This document shows, one piece after another, positions 17,550 to 25,140 of a stretch of 41,745 nt of DNA. The stretch is from the NCBI RefSeq assembly GCF_029478665.1, contig NZ_JARPQB010000049.1, positions 1 to 41,745 on the forward strand. The letters run 5' to 3'. Source of the DNA: Pseudomonas entomophila. Lineage in GTDB: Bacteria > Pseudomonadota > Gammaproteobacteria > Pseudomonadales > Pseudomonadaceae. Position numbers and translations under genes: made by a program. The notes below the pieces were generated by a model. That model saw only the letters and a list, made by a program, of their open reading frames with translations. It was not told the DNA's origin and did not search any database. How positions within the stretch are numbered: the stretch's first letter is position 1; the number at the start of each line of letters is the position of its first letter.

Positions 17550-17567
17550 CCCTGACCTGCTGACAGG

Positions 17568-17655
17568 TGTAGGAGCGGCTTCAGCCGCGATCACCCGCGA
17601 AGCGGGTGCCAGGCTGCGCGGTGGCTGTTTCGCGGCTGAAGCCGCTCCTACAGGG
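17568..17655. repeat. REP pair between ligA and the 4.5S RNA gene
   Basis: TGTAGGAGCGGCTTCAGCCGCG at the left (split as TGTAGGAGCGG and CTTCAGCCGCG) is mirrored by CGCGGCTGAAGCCG plus CTCCTACAGGG at the right. A CACCCGCGAAGCGGGTG stem lies inside. It is the same family as the xdhB-xdhC element. Confidence 0.88.
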
Positions 17656-17726
17656 TTCGGGCCGGCGCCGCTATTGCGTCATGCCCACAAGTCCTTGAGA
17701 AATGATGGTTTTTTCTCGCTCAAAGG

Positions 17727-17754
17727 TTGTAACTTCTTCCCGGCGCTGTACAAT
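17727..17754 (+). promoter_or_regulatory. Promoter of the 4.5S RNA gene
   Basis: TTGTAA (17727-17732), a 16-base spacer and TACAAT (17749-17754). Initiation near 17761 would give a ~24-nt leader carrying the hairpin CGGCTCG/CGAGCCG (17759-17780) before the mature RNA. This is consistent with RNase P processing of the precursor as known in E. coli. Confidence 0.7.
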
Positions 17755-17784
17755 AGCGCGGCTCGTCACATGGCGAGCCGTCGT

Positions 17785-17896
17785 GGTGGCCCCATCGGTC
17801 CCCCCGCATTGATTACCCGTTAACCTGGTCAGGCCCGGAAGGGAGCAGCCATAGCGGGAACATCGAGTGCCGGGGTGTGGCTGGTGGGGCCGCCTC
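17785..17896 (+). ncRNA. ffs: 4.5S RNA of the signal recognition particle
   Basis: The RNA partner of Ffh that targets membrane proteins to the Sec translocon. The conserved apical domain is GGTCAGGCCCGGAAGGGAGC with the GGAA tetraloop (around 17827-17846), followed by the SRP internal-loop bases (AGCAGCC). The 5' end GGTGGCCCCA pairs with TGGGGCCGCC at the 3' end to close the rod-shaped hairpin. It lies directly downstream of the ligA region. The ends are approximate, set from the closing helix. Confidence 0.92.
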
Positions 17897-18039
17897 CATT
17901 TTGGGCGTAGGCTTTTTCTCGCCCGCTCTCGTTTCATCCCCGCCTTTACATCCAAACACGCCTTTACGCCTGCACAATCCTGCGCAGCGCCTTATCATGC
18001 ACCCATCGTGTCAGTCCGTTCGGCCAGGAGAAAGTGACC

Positions 18040-18435
18040 GTGGAACATGTCGACGAAATTACCCGTCACAAGATCCGGGAATGGCAGATGCGCCGCCTGG
18101 AGATCAAGGACCAGATGATCGCCCATCCGGAGCGAGTGCTGGAGCTGTCACGGGTGCTCGACCAGATGGAAGAGGAGCATGAGCGCATCCTGGAGCAGGC
18201 GACGCGGCCTGCTTCTGTGACGATCCCTGACACGCGGCTCCAATTACAGTTGCAGGTCTCGGCAAAGAGCGTTCACGATCTGCGCAAGTTGCTGGAGCTG
18301 GCACTGCACGAACTTGACGGGGTTCTAGATGAGTCGCCGTCCGGTAGCACTTGCCCAGGAGGCATGTCGGGTTCGTTGGGCGCCTACCAGTTTGAACTGT
18401 TGGTCGGATCAGAGTCCCACGGCACCAAACCCTGA
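18040..18435 (+). CDS. Small unknown protein upstream of the helicase
   Basis: A 131-residue cytosolic protein I do not recognise. The first ~55 residues are charged and helical (RHKIREWQMRRLEIKDQM, LDQMEEEHERILEQ). A second helical part follows (DLRKLLELALHELDG). The tail is Gly/Ser-rich and ends in a probable strand (GAYQFELLVG). A GTG at 18040 is preferred because AGGAG (18026-18030) is nine bases upstream. The GTG at 18034 is only three bases away. It ends 24 bp before the helicase start, so the two genes are probably one operon. No membrane segment or catalytic motif is visible. It may be a partner or regulator of the helicase (inference). Confidence 0.72.
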   Translation: MEHVDEITRHKIREWQMRRLEIKDQMIAHPERVLELSRVLDQMEEEHERILEQATRPASVTIPDTRLQLQLQVSAKSVHDLRKLLELALHELDGVLDESPSGSTCPGGMSGSLGAYQFELLVGSESHGTKP

Positions 18436-18459
18436 AAAATCCTTCGTGCCGGAGCACGT

Positions 18460-20430
18460 ATGCAGCCAGAACACTTCGATTTTGCCAGTCCGATCTATCT
18501 CCCAGTTACGGCAGAGACATGCGAGGGCGTGCTTCAAGGAGAGGTGGCACTGGAATCCCTGAGCGGGCCGGAGCTCGCCGCAATATTGGTCATCCAGAAG
18601 CTGCCGATGACCGGCGGCAAAGTCGATCATGTGAAGGCGGAAGTATTTCTGGGCAAACTGATCGCTTGGGATGTCGATGGCAAACACTCGGAAAATGTCA
18701 GCTTGCTGTCGGAGGCTCGCAGGTTATACGACGCGCGCAAGCTGTATTTCGGTCTTGATGTGCTTAAAGCTTCCAGAGTTCGCTTTCTAGAGTCGGCGCA
18801 GGTGTTGGCGCGGGAATATTTGTTACCGAGCGGAAAATGGGATTTTTGCTTCAGGGTAAACCAGTTTCATGCACGCAATCCCTTCAGTCAGCAAGTCATA
18901 ACAGGGCTAAATAGAGAGCGCTGGTTGACTACCGAACAGGATAAGTTGTTGCGGACTCTCCGAGCCAACCTGGACGAGCATCTGGATGTGCAAGGCTATG
19001 CGGGTATTGGAAAAAGCCACTTGCTGGGCGCTTTGAAGGACATATTGCCGAAGGGGCGTGTGCTCATTCTCGCACGCACGAAAAGCAAGCTTTTTGCTTT
19101 ACGGAAGCGGATAGGTGCTGGTACATGGTTTCGGGAGCAAACTTTCGGTGAGTTTGCGCAGAGCCTGCTAGCTGGTCATGAGATTCTTGCTGAGCAGATG
19201 CGTTGGCAAGGTAAGGCACAGCTGGCCGCTGAACTCGGTATTCTGGGATTTCGTCATTATGAGCCGGAGAAGGCCATCGATATCTGCCTTGATGTTCTAA
19301 GGCGCTATTGTGAGTCCCGCGATCATGCGATTTCGCGTCGGCATTTACCGCACTTTTCACGCCCTTTGAGCTCTATGGAGCAGCAAGTGCTACTCGAGTA
19401 TACAAGCAGGCTTTGGAAGCGTCTGAATGCATGCATGGACTGGGACCGTTTTACCGGCTTTGAGTCTCTACTTAAGGTCAAGCGGGCGAGCCTTGCGGGT
19501 TGTATGGTGGCGCGTCAGATTAGCCACATCCTCATCGACGAAAGTCAGGATGTGCCACAGTCTCTCATGCAGATCATCGAGCGTGGCAAGCAAGCATTGA
19601 TTACCTTGGGTGATGAATACCAGAAGCCCAAAGGGCCAGGTATTCAATGGCAGCGCGAGGTTCGACGAAGGGACGTAGCTTTTTCCGTTCGCTCTGGGCC
19701 AAAGGTTGAGAAACTGATCAATCCTCTTATCAGCCAACACAGCAGTAAGTCAAAACTTGCCTTCGAAGGAGCTGGTAGTGCCGACGTTGTCATCGAGCGT
19801 TTTCCCGAAGGTTTCGTGCCGCCTTCGGGCTGCGTGATTCTGACGGCCTCTCCATGGGACACCATGAAGTGGGCAATGGAACTGGCACCTCAAGGGTGGA
19901 TAAGTTTTTCCGAAGATCCTGGCAGCGCAACGGCACTCGATGAGCTGCGTTTTACCAACATGGCGCATTTCATGCGTTCTGTTGTAGGTCTGTTCAGACC
20001 TGACTTCTATCCGCAGACCGAGGCGGGTCAGGAGCCGATGCATCCCTATTTTTCACAGATGCTGGATTGGGCGCAGGTCCGAGAATCAAATCAATACGAT
20101 GAGTCCTTCCGGTGGGTCGAGGCAGCCCTTGAAAGTGGCTTCTTGATGGGCGATGTCGCATCGTTGTGCGTGCGTGTGCGAAACCATCCGTCAAGTTTGA
20201 TTCTGATTCAGGCTGAAGACGCCGGAGGCCTGGAGTTCGAGCGGGTACTTCTGACGCCGGAGCTGATGTCGGTTAACCGCTTCAAGGATGCCTATGCCTT
20301 TGATGCGCGGATCTGCGAGGTGTATATCGCATTGTCTCGGGCGCGCCGCCAAGTGTATCTACCCTATGATGTGGAAGAATGGATCAACTACCATAAAAGC
20401 CAGCTGTTCCGTGAGCTTCATGGCTATTAA
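18460..20430 (+). CDS. UvrD-like SF1 helicase/ATPase of unknown role
   Basis: A 656-residue protein with superfamily 1A helicase motifs. Walker A is GYAGIGKS (179-186). The motif II Walker B is DESQD (360-364). Motif III is GDEYQ (384-388). A motif V-like segment reads GGLEFERVLL, and motif VI is ALSRARR (624-630) with the arginine finger. The first ~150 residues do not match any domain I know. No nuclease motif is seen. The base composition is visibly less GC-rich than smc or ligA, with codons such as TTG, AAA and GAT more common, suggesting acquisition. GGAG lies five bases before the ATG. It could be a DNA repair helicase or part of a defence cassette. The family assignment is firm but the role is unknown. 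Confidence 0.85.
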   Translation: MQPEHFDFASPIYLPVTAETCEGVLQGEVALESLSGPELAAILVIQKLPMTGGKVDHVKAEVFLGKLIAWDVDGKHSENVSLLSEARRLYDARKLYFGLDVLKASRVRFLESAQVLAREYLLPSGKWDFCFRVNQFHARNPFSQQVITGLNRERWLTTEQDKLLRTLRANLDEHLDVQGYAGIGKSHLLGALKDILPKGRVLILARTKSKLFALRKRIGAGTWFREQTFGEFAQSLLAGHEILAEQMRWQGKAQLAAELGILGFRHYEPEKAIDICLDVLRRYCESRDHAISRRHLPHFSRPLSSMEQQVLLEYTSRLWKRLNACMDWDRFTGFESLLKVKRASLAGCMVARQISHILIDESQDVPQSLMQIIERGKQALITLGDEYQKPKGPGIQWQREVRRRDVAFSVRSGPKVEKLINPLISQHSSKSKLAFEGAGSADVVIERFPEGFVPPSGCVILTASPWDTMKWAMELAPQGWISFSEDPGSATALDELRFTNMAHFMRSVVGLFRPDFYPQTEAGQEPMHPYFSQMLDWAQVRESNQYDESFRWVEAALESGFLMGDVASLCVRVRNHPSSLILIQAEDAGGLEFERVLLTPELMSVNRFKDAYAFDARICEVYIALSRARRQVYLPYDVEEWINYHKSQLFRELHGY

Positions 20431-20445
20431 TTGAGCCTCACCTCC

Positions 20446-20535
20446 CGTAGGAGCCGGCTTGCCGGCGAACAGGGGCATCACCGCTCGATGGCACCGACCT
20501 TGCCGGTGTTCGCCGGCAAGGTCGGCTCCTACAGG
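20446..20535. repeat. REP pair between helicase and MerR genes
   Basis: CGTAGGAGCCGGCTTGCCGGCG at the left (read as CGTAGGAGCCGG and CTTGCCGGCG) is mirrored by CGCCGGCAAGGTCGGCTCCTACAGG at the right (read as CGCCGGCAAGG and TCGGCTCCTACAGG). The element lies between convergent genes and its right end overlaps the merR stop codon, so it may be a shared transcript end. Confidence 0.85.
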
Positions 20536-20924
20536 TGCTTGCGTCGTTTGCCCTGAGCGGCTGACACCTGTATCAGGCGTTGGAATGTCGGGCACTGCAG
20601 ATGATTCTCCTCCGGGCACGCCGCCGCATGGCGCAACCCCTTGCTCATTGCCTGCAAGCGCCTGACCCGGCGGTCGATCTCGTCGGCCTTGACCAACAGC
20701 ATCTGCCGGTCGACTTGCTGCTCCACCAGCATCGCCGCCACCTCGTCCAACGAAAAACCGGCCGCCTGGCCCAGGGCGATCAATGCCAGGCGCTCCGGCG
20801 TATCGGCCGGGAACTGCCGGCGCTGGCCACGCACCGACAACGACCTGAGCAAGCCCTTGTTGGCGTAGTAGCGCAGCGTGGAGGCCGGTACTCCCGTGCG
20901 CCTGGCGACATCGGCAATGTCCAT
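20529..20924 (-). CDS. MerR-family regulator
   Basis: A 131-residue dimeric activator. Residues 1-70 are the MerR winged helix (MDIADVARRTGVPASTLRYYANKGLL, the first two helices around 3-25). A dimerisation helix (~70-98) follows. The C-terminal segment holds Cys103, His108 and Cys111 (ACPEENHLQC), which could bind a metal or sense redox or electrophiles. It is divergent from the DUF2938 gene. The spacer has a classic MerR promoter at 20935-20965. The effector is not deducible. Confidence 0.88.
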   Translation of the reverse strand: MDIADVARRTGVPASTLRYYANKGLLRSLSVRGQRRQFPADTPERLALIALGQAAGFSLDEVAAMLVEQQVDRQMLLVKADEIDRRVRRLQAMSKGLRHAAACPEENHLQCPTFQRLIQVSAAQGKRRKHL

Positions 20925-20934
20925 TGTTGATTCC

Positions 20935-20965
20935 TTGACTTGAAGTCGACTTCAACTTGCATGCT
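20935..20965 (+). promoter_or_regulatory. MerR-type promoter of the DUF2938 gene
   Basis: TTGACT (20935-20940) and CATGCT (20960-20965) are separated by 19 bases, the over-long spacer typical of MerR-activated promoters. A perfect 16-bp palindrome, TTGAAGTCGACTTCAA (20940-20955), lies in the spacer. The neighbouring MerR protein is the obvious ligand. Confidence 0.78.
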
Positions 20966-21008
20966 GCGCGGCATGGACTTTTCCGTCAATCCGCCAAGGG
21001 TATTCGCC

Positions 21009-21503
21009 ATGACCACCATTCCCCTGATTCCCTCCATCCTGTCGATCGGTATAGGCGCCACCCTGGTCATGGACCTGTGGACGTTCGTGCTCCGGCGCCT
21101 GGGCGTCACCACCCTGAACTACGCCATGATCGGACGTTGGGCCGGGCATCTGCTCCAGGGCCGCTGGCGGCACCCGGCAATCGTCAAGGCGGCCCCGGTC
21201 GAGGGCGAACGGATATGGGGGTGGCTGATCCACTATGCCACCGGGCTGTTGTTCGCCGGGCTGTTGATCGGAGTGGTCGGGCAGGGCTGGCTGCTCGACC
21301 CGACACTCAGGCCGGCGCTGCTGTTCGGGGTCGTGTCGGTGCTGGTACCCCTGTGCGTGGTCCAGCCGGCACTGGGGGCGGGTTATTTTGCGGCGAGAAC
21401 GCCCGCGCCATTGAAGAGCTGCCTGCGCAGCCTGGCGACGCACAGTGTGTTCGGCCTTGGCCTGTACTTGGCTGCGCTCGGCGTGGCCCGGGTGACAGGC
21501 TAG
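21009..21503 (+). CDS. DUF2938 membrane protein
   Basis: A 164-residue inner-membrane protein with about four hydrophobic helices. It matches the DUF2938 pattern as I know it: IGATLVMDLWTFVLRRLG, NYAMIGRWAGHLLQGRW, GWLIHYATGLLFAGLLIG, THSVFGLGLYLAA. The function of the family is unknown. The ATG at 21009 has AAGGG eight bases upstream; the earlier ATGs lie in the MerR operator region. Control by the divergent MerR activator implies induction by a small molecule or stress. The stop overlaps that of the convergent downstream gene by four bases. Confidence 0.82.
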   Translation: MTTIPLIPSILSIGIGATLVMDLWTFVLRRLGVTTLNYAMIGRWAGHLLQGRWRHPAIVKAAPVEGERIWGWLIHYATGLLFAGLLIGVVGQGWLLDPTLRPALLFGVVSVLVPLCVVQPALGAGYFAARTPAPLKSCLRSLATHSVFGLGLYLAALGVARVTG

Positions 21504-22270
21504 TATCTGTCGCCCTCGGCCAGGTGCCCTTGCGGGGGCTCACGGGTATAGCGCTCGATGATCCGCGCGATCTCTCCGGACTGCTTCAGCCGCACCAGGG
21601 CCCTCAGCAGCGCCTGGGTCGGCAGCGCCGGGTCGTTGCGCACCATGCAGCCCAACGGCTGTTCCTGCAGTACGTTCAGGCCACGCAGCCGCTGCGCCGC
21701 CGGCAGTTGGCGATTGAACCACTGCAGCGACAGCTGGTTGCTTACGGCATGCCGATAGCGCCCGGCCTGGAGCTTCTGCAGCGCCAGCAGTTGGTTGCGG
21801 CTGTCCTCGCGTTGCAGGCGGCCGCTGCTGAACAGGGGTTCGAGGGTAGGGTAGGTGTAGCCAAGCACGGTGCCGATGGCCTGGGGCGTCAGGTCGCCAG
21901 GGCTGGCCGGGCCACTGTCGCCGGCACGGCCAACCAGCAAGTCGCGCTGCTCGATGAGCGGGACGCTCCACAAGTAGTCACCTGGGCGCTCGCTCAGCCA
22001 CTGGGGGGAGACGTAGCAGCGCACGTCGATATCGCCATTTTGCATGGCCTCTTGCAGGCGCAGGCGGGCCATCACGTGGTACTGCGGGCGCACGCCCACC
22101 TCGCGGGCGAGGGCCTGGATCAGGTCGAACAGGATGCCCTCCACCGGTTGCTCCTGCTCGGTGCGCATCAACGGCATGCTCCAGCTTTCAGCGATGGAGA
22201 AGCGCAGCGCCAGCGGCTCGGCCAGGCTCTGGGTGGTCCACAACAACAGCAAGGCCAGGACTCGGCGCAC
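21500..22270 (-). CDS. Periplasmic solute-binding-like protein (SBP family 3 type)
   Basis: A 256-residue exported protein. Residues 1-17 form a signal peptide (MRRVLALLLLWTTQSLA), then a bilobed amino-acid-type binding fold (RFSIAESWSMPL, GILFDLIQALAREVGV, NGDIDVRCYVSPQW, a C-terminal ALVRLKQSGEIARIIERYT). No permease or ATPase gene is adjacent, so it is an orphan. Many such pseudomonad orphans are sensors or have unknown roles. A GTG start at 22270 follows GGGAGG with seven bases spacing. Confidence 0.8.
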   Translation of the reverse strand: MRRVLALLLLWTTQSLAEPLALRFSIAESWSMPLMRTEQEQPVEGILFDLIQALAREVGVRPQYHVMARLRLQEAMQNGDIDVRCYVSPQWLSERPGDYLWSVPLIEQRDLLVGRAGDSGPASPGDLTPQAIGTVLGYTYPTLEPLFSSGRLQREDSRNQLLALQKLQAGRYRHAVSNQLSLQWFNRQLPAAQRLRGLNVLQEQPLGCMVRNDPALPTQALLRALVRLKQSGEIARIIERYTREPPQGHLAEGDRY

Positions 22271-22402
22271 GTCGCATCCTCCCTGATCTGTCCGCTCGCG
22301 TGCCCGTCACTGAGCTTAGACGAGATCGGCAGGGTGCAATTTCGGCCCCGCTCCGCTAGCATTAGCGCTCTTTCCGCCCGCTCCGGTCACGATGGTTTTT
22401 TG

Positions 22403-24445
22403 ATGAGTTATCAGGTTCTTGCACGTAAATGGCGTCCGCGCTCGTTCCGCGAAATGGTCGGCCAGACCCATGTGCTCAAGGCTTTGATCAACGCCCTGGA
22501 CAACCAGCGCCTGCACCACGCCTACCTGTTCACCGGCACCCGCGGGGTGGGCAAGACCACCATCGCGCGGATCATCGCCAAGTGCCTGAACTGCGAGACC
22601 GGCATCACCTCCACACCTTGCGGCACCTGCTCGGTGTGCCGGGAGATCGACGAGGGGCGCTTCGTCGACCTGATCGAGATCGACGCCGCCAGCCGCACCA
22701 AGGTCGAGGACACCCGCGAACTGCTCGACAACGTGCAGTACGCGCCCAGCCGCGGGCGCTTCAAGGTCTATCTCATCGACGAAGTGCACATGCTTTCGAC
22801 GCACTCGTTCAACGCCTTGCTCAAGACGCTGGAAGAGCCGCCGCCCTACGTCAAGTTCATCCTCGCCACCACCGATCCGCAGAAACTGCCGGCGACCATC
22901 CTGTCGCGCTGCCTGCAGTTCTCGCTGAAGAACATGAGCCCGGAGCGGGTGGTCGAGCACCTCAGTCACGTGCTGGGCGCCGAGAATGTGCCGTTCGAGG
23001 ACGATGCCCTGTGGTTGCTCGGGCGTGCCGCCGATGGCTCCATGCGCGATGCCATGAGCCTGACCGACCAGGCCATCGCCTTCGGTGAAGGCAAGGTGCT
23101 GGCCGCCGATGTACGGGCGATGCTCGGCACCCTCGATCACGGCCAGGTCTATGGCGTGCTGCAGGCGCTGCTGGAGGGCGATGCCCGGGCGCTCCTGGAG
23201 GCCGTTCGCGACCTTGCCGAGCAAGGGCCGGACTGGAACGGCGTGCTCTCGGAAATGCTCAACGTGCTGCACCGCGTTGCCATTGCCCAGGCGTTGCCCG
23301 AGGCCGTCGACAACGGCCAGGGCGACCGCGATCGCGTGCTGGCCCTGGCCCAGGCGCTGCCGGCTGAAGACGTGCAGTTCTATTACCAGATGGGCCTGAT
23401 CGGCCGTCGCGACTTGCCGCTGGCGCCAGACCCGCGCGGTGGCTTCGAGATGGTGCTGCTACGGATGCTGGCGTTCCGCCCGGCCGATAGCGACGACGCG
23501 CCGAAACCGGTACTAAAGCCGGTGGGGATCAGCCAGGCCACAGCTGATCCGGCCCAATCGGTGGCAGTGGCGGCCGTTGCCGTCGAGACACCCGTTGCCG
23601 ACCCCGTCGTTCAAGTCGCCGAGCAAGCCCCTGCGCCAGTCGAGCGCCAGCCTGAACCGGTTGTTGAGCCTGTAGTGCAGGCTGCCCCTGCGGTAGCACC
23701 TGAGCCGGTGCCCGAGCCGCAGCCGGTCGAGGAGGTGGTCGACCTGCCGTGGGAAGAACCTTCCGCGCCTCCAGCCGTCGAGCCACAACCCGAAGTCATC
23801 CAGGCGCCAGCCGCCGAGCCCGTCGCCAGCCCGCCGGGCTACGACGAACCACCGTTCGATCCGGCTGCCTATGGCGCGGTCGGCATGGATCGTGACGACG
23901 AGCCGCCGATGGACGAGGATTACTACGTTGCGGACAGCGACCCGGCAGGCTTCAGCTACCTGGACGAACTGGCCGAGCATGTGCAGGAAGAAAAGCCGGT
24001 CAAAGCCCCGGAACCCCTGCCTGCATCCAAGCCGGCCACCGGCCTGGCCCTGCAATGGCTGGAATTATTCCCACAGTTGCCTGTCTCCGGTATGACAGGC
24101 AACATCGCCGCGAACTGTACATTGATCGCCGCCGACGGTGACGATTGGCTGCTGCACCTGGACCCAGGGCAGGGCGCGCTGTTCAACAGCACGCAACAGC
24201 GGCGCCTGAACGACGCGCTCAATCAGCAGCTCGGGCGTGAAATCCGTCTGAAGATCGAGCTGATCCGCCCTGAGCAGGAGACTCCGGCCCAGGCCGCCGC
24301 GCGCAAGCGCTCGGAGCGCCAGCACGAGGCCGTGGTGTCGATCGAGCAGGACCCGCTCATCCAGCAGATGATCCGGCAGTTCGGCGCGACGGTGAGGCAG
24401 GATACTATTGAGCCTGTGGACGCCCTGGCCAACCCGGGGCAATGA
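22403..24445 (+). CDS. dnaX: DNA polymerase III subunit tau (gamma/tau)
   Basis: A 680-residue clamp-loader ATPase that also organises the replisome. Walker A is GTRGVGKT (45-52). The zinc-binding cysteines are Cys64, Cys73, Cys76 and Cys79. Walker B is in LIDEVHML. AAA+ domains run to ~360. A Pro/Glu/Val-rich linker follows (~380-530), then the C-terminal tau domain that contacts polymerase alpha and DnaB. I do not see the A AAA AAG slippery heptamer used by E. coli to make gamma. The ATG at 22403 has a poor ribosome site. The start is set by the conserved MSYQVLARKWRP. Confidence 0.96.
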   Translation: MSYQVLARKWRPRSFREMVGQTHVLKALINALDNQRLHHAYLFTGTRGVGKTTIARIIAKCLNCETGITSTPCGTCSVCREIDEGRFVDLIEIDAASRTKVEDTRELLDNVQYAPSRGRFKVYLIDEVHMLSTHSFNALLKTLEEPPPYVKFILATTDPQKLPATILSRCLQFSLKNMSPERVVEHLSHVLGAENVPFEDDALWLLGRAADGSMRDAMSLTDQAIAFGEGKVLAADVRAMLGTLDHGQVYGVLQALLEGDARALLEAVRDLAEQGPDWNGVLSEMLNVLHRVAIAQALPEAVDNGQGDRDRVLALAQALPAEDVQFYYQMGLIGRRDLPLAPDPRGGFEMVLLRMLAFRPADSDDAPKPVLKPVGISQATADPAQSVAVAAVAVETPVADPVVQVAEQAPAPVERQPEPVVEPVVQAAPAVAPEPVPEPQPVEEVVDLPWEEPSAPPAVEPQPEVIQAPAAEPVASPPGYDEPPFDPAAYGAVGMDRDDEPPMDEDYYVADSDPAGFSYLDELAEHVQEEKPVKAPEPLPASKPATGLALQWLELFPQLPVSGMTGNIAANCTLIAADGDDWLLHLDPGQGALFNSTQQRRLNDALNQQLGREIRLKIELIRPEQETPAQAAARKRSERQHEAVVSIEQDPLIQQMIRQFGATVRQDTIEPVDALANPGQ

Positions 24446-24455
24446 ACGAATAACC

Positions 24456-24483
24456 ATGCGGCCCGCCCCGTGCCGGGCCGCAT
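24456..24483 (+). other. Intercistronic hairpin between dnaX and ybaB
   Basis: ATGCGGCCCG (24456-24465) pairs perfectly with CGGGCCGCAT (24474-24483) across an eight-base loop. No T-run follows, so it is unlikely to end transcription. It may protect or stabilise the mRNA between the two genes. Confidence 0.6.
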
Positions 24484-24510
24484 CACATGACCCAATCGAG
24501 GTATACCCCC

Positions 24511-24846
24511 ATGATGAAAGGTGGCATGGCCGGCCTGATGAAGCAGGCCCAGCAGATGCAGGAAAAGATGCAGAAGATGCAGGAAGAGCTGGCCAACGCC
24601 GAAGTCACTGGCCAGTCCGGTGGCGGCCTGGTGAGCGTGGTGATGACCGGTCGCCATGACGTCAAGCGCGTCAGCATCGACCAGAGCCTGATGTCGACCG
24701 ATGCCGACGACAAGGAAGTGCTCGAGGACCTGATCGCCGCTGCACTCAACGACGCCGTGCGCAAGATCGAGCAGAGCAGCCAGGAAAAGATGGGCGGCAT
24801 GACCGCTGGCATGCAGTTGCCGCCTGGTTTCAAGATGCCGTTCTGA
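24511..24846 (+). CDS. ybaB: YbaB/EbfC nucleoid-associated protein
   Basis: A 111-residue DNA-binding protein of the YbaB/EbfC family. The N-terminal Met/Gln-rich helix (MKQAQQMQEKMQKMQEELAN) forms the arm of the tweezer-like dimer. A central sheet (GGLVSVVMTGRHDVKRVSID) and a C-terminal helix follow. GAGG lies nine bases before the first ATG. In most gamma-proteobacteria recR follows directly. Here a terminator and the secretion locus intervene. Confidence 0.95.
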   Translation: MMKGGMAGLMKQAQQMQEKMQKMQEELANAEVTGQSGGGLVSVVMTGRHDVKRVSIDQSLMSTDADDKEVLEDLIAAALNDAVRKIEQSSQEKMGGMTAGMQLPPGFKMPF

Positions 24847-24902
24847 GGCGCTGTCCAGGCAACGCCAGATGCCCCCGCGGGTGAGTGGGGGCCTTTGAGA
24901 AA

Positions 24903-24927
24903 CCCGATGCGTGCATCGGGTTTTTTT
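24903..24927 (+). terminator. Rho-independent terminator after ybaB
   Basis: CCCGATGC and GCATCGGG form an 8-bp stem with a two-base loop, followed at once by seven T residues. It is a textbook intrinsic terminator and cuts dnaX-ybaB off from everything downstream, including recR. Confidence 0.9.
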
Positions 24928-25019
24928 ACCACTCGAAAAAGGCACTGGAGCGCTGCAAACAGTATTGGTTCTTAATTGATTTTGCCAGCATTGATCGCTT
25001 AGTATGCCGCACCCCCTCA

Positions 25020-25076
25020 AATGGCAATGTGCCATTGCTCGAGACTCCCCAGTTGTGCAGGGTACCGTTCGGTGCC
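25020..25076 (+). promoter_or_regulatory. Leader of the secretion operon with two inverted repeats
   Basis: The 210-bp gap before the tolC-like gene is AT-richer than its surroundings. It holds AATGGCA-ATG-TGCCATT (25020-25036, perfect 7-bp arms) and GGTACCG-TT-CGGTGCC (25061-25076, one mismatch). No clear sigma-70 promoter is seen. The first repeat is a candidate operator for whatever controls the locus (inference). Confidence 0.35.
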
Positions 25077-25140
25077 AACAATCCAAAGGCGCAGATTTTC
25101 GGGAAGGCAGGATGCTGGGTATGTGCAAAAGGATGTGTTC

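Noticed and set aside
23500..24010. Programmed frameshift site in dnaX to make a gamma subunit
   Set aside because: I looked for the A AAA AAG heptamer with a following hairpin. Only GAAGAAAAG-type runs without the right frame are present, so there is no support.
24929..25140. Integrase attachment site at the left border of the secretion locus
   Set aside because: No direct repeat of this region was found near 40.8-41.0 kb, and there is no integrase or tRNA gene in the window.
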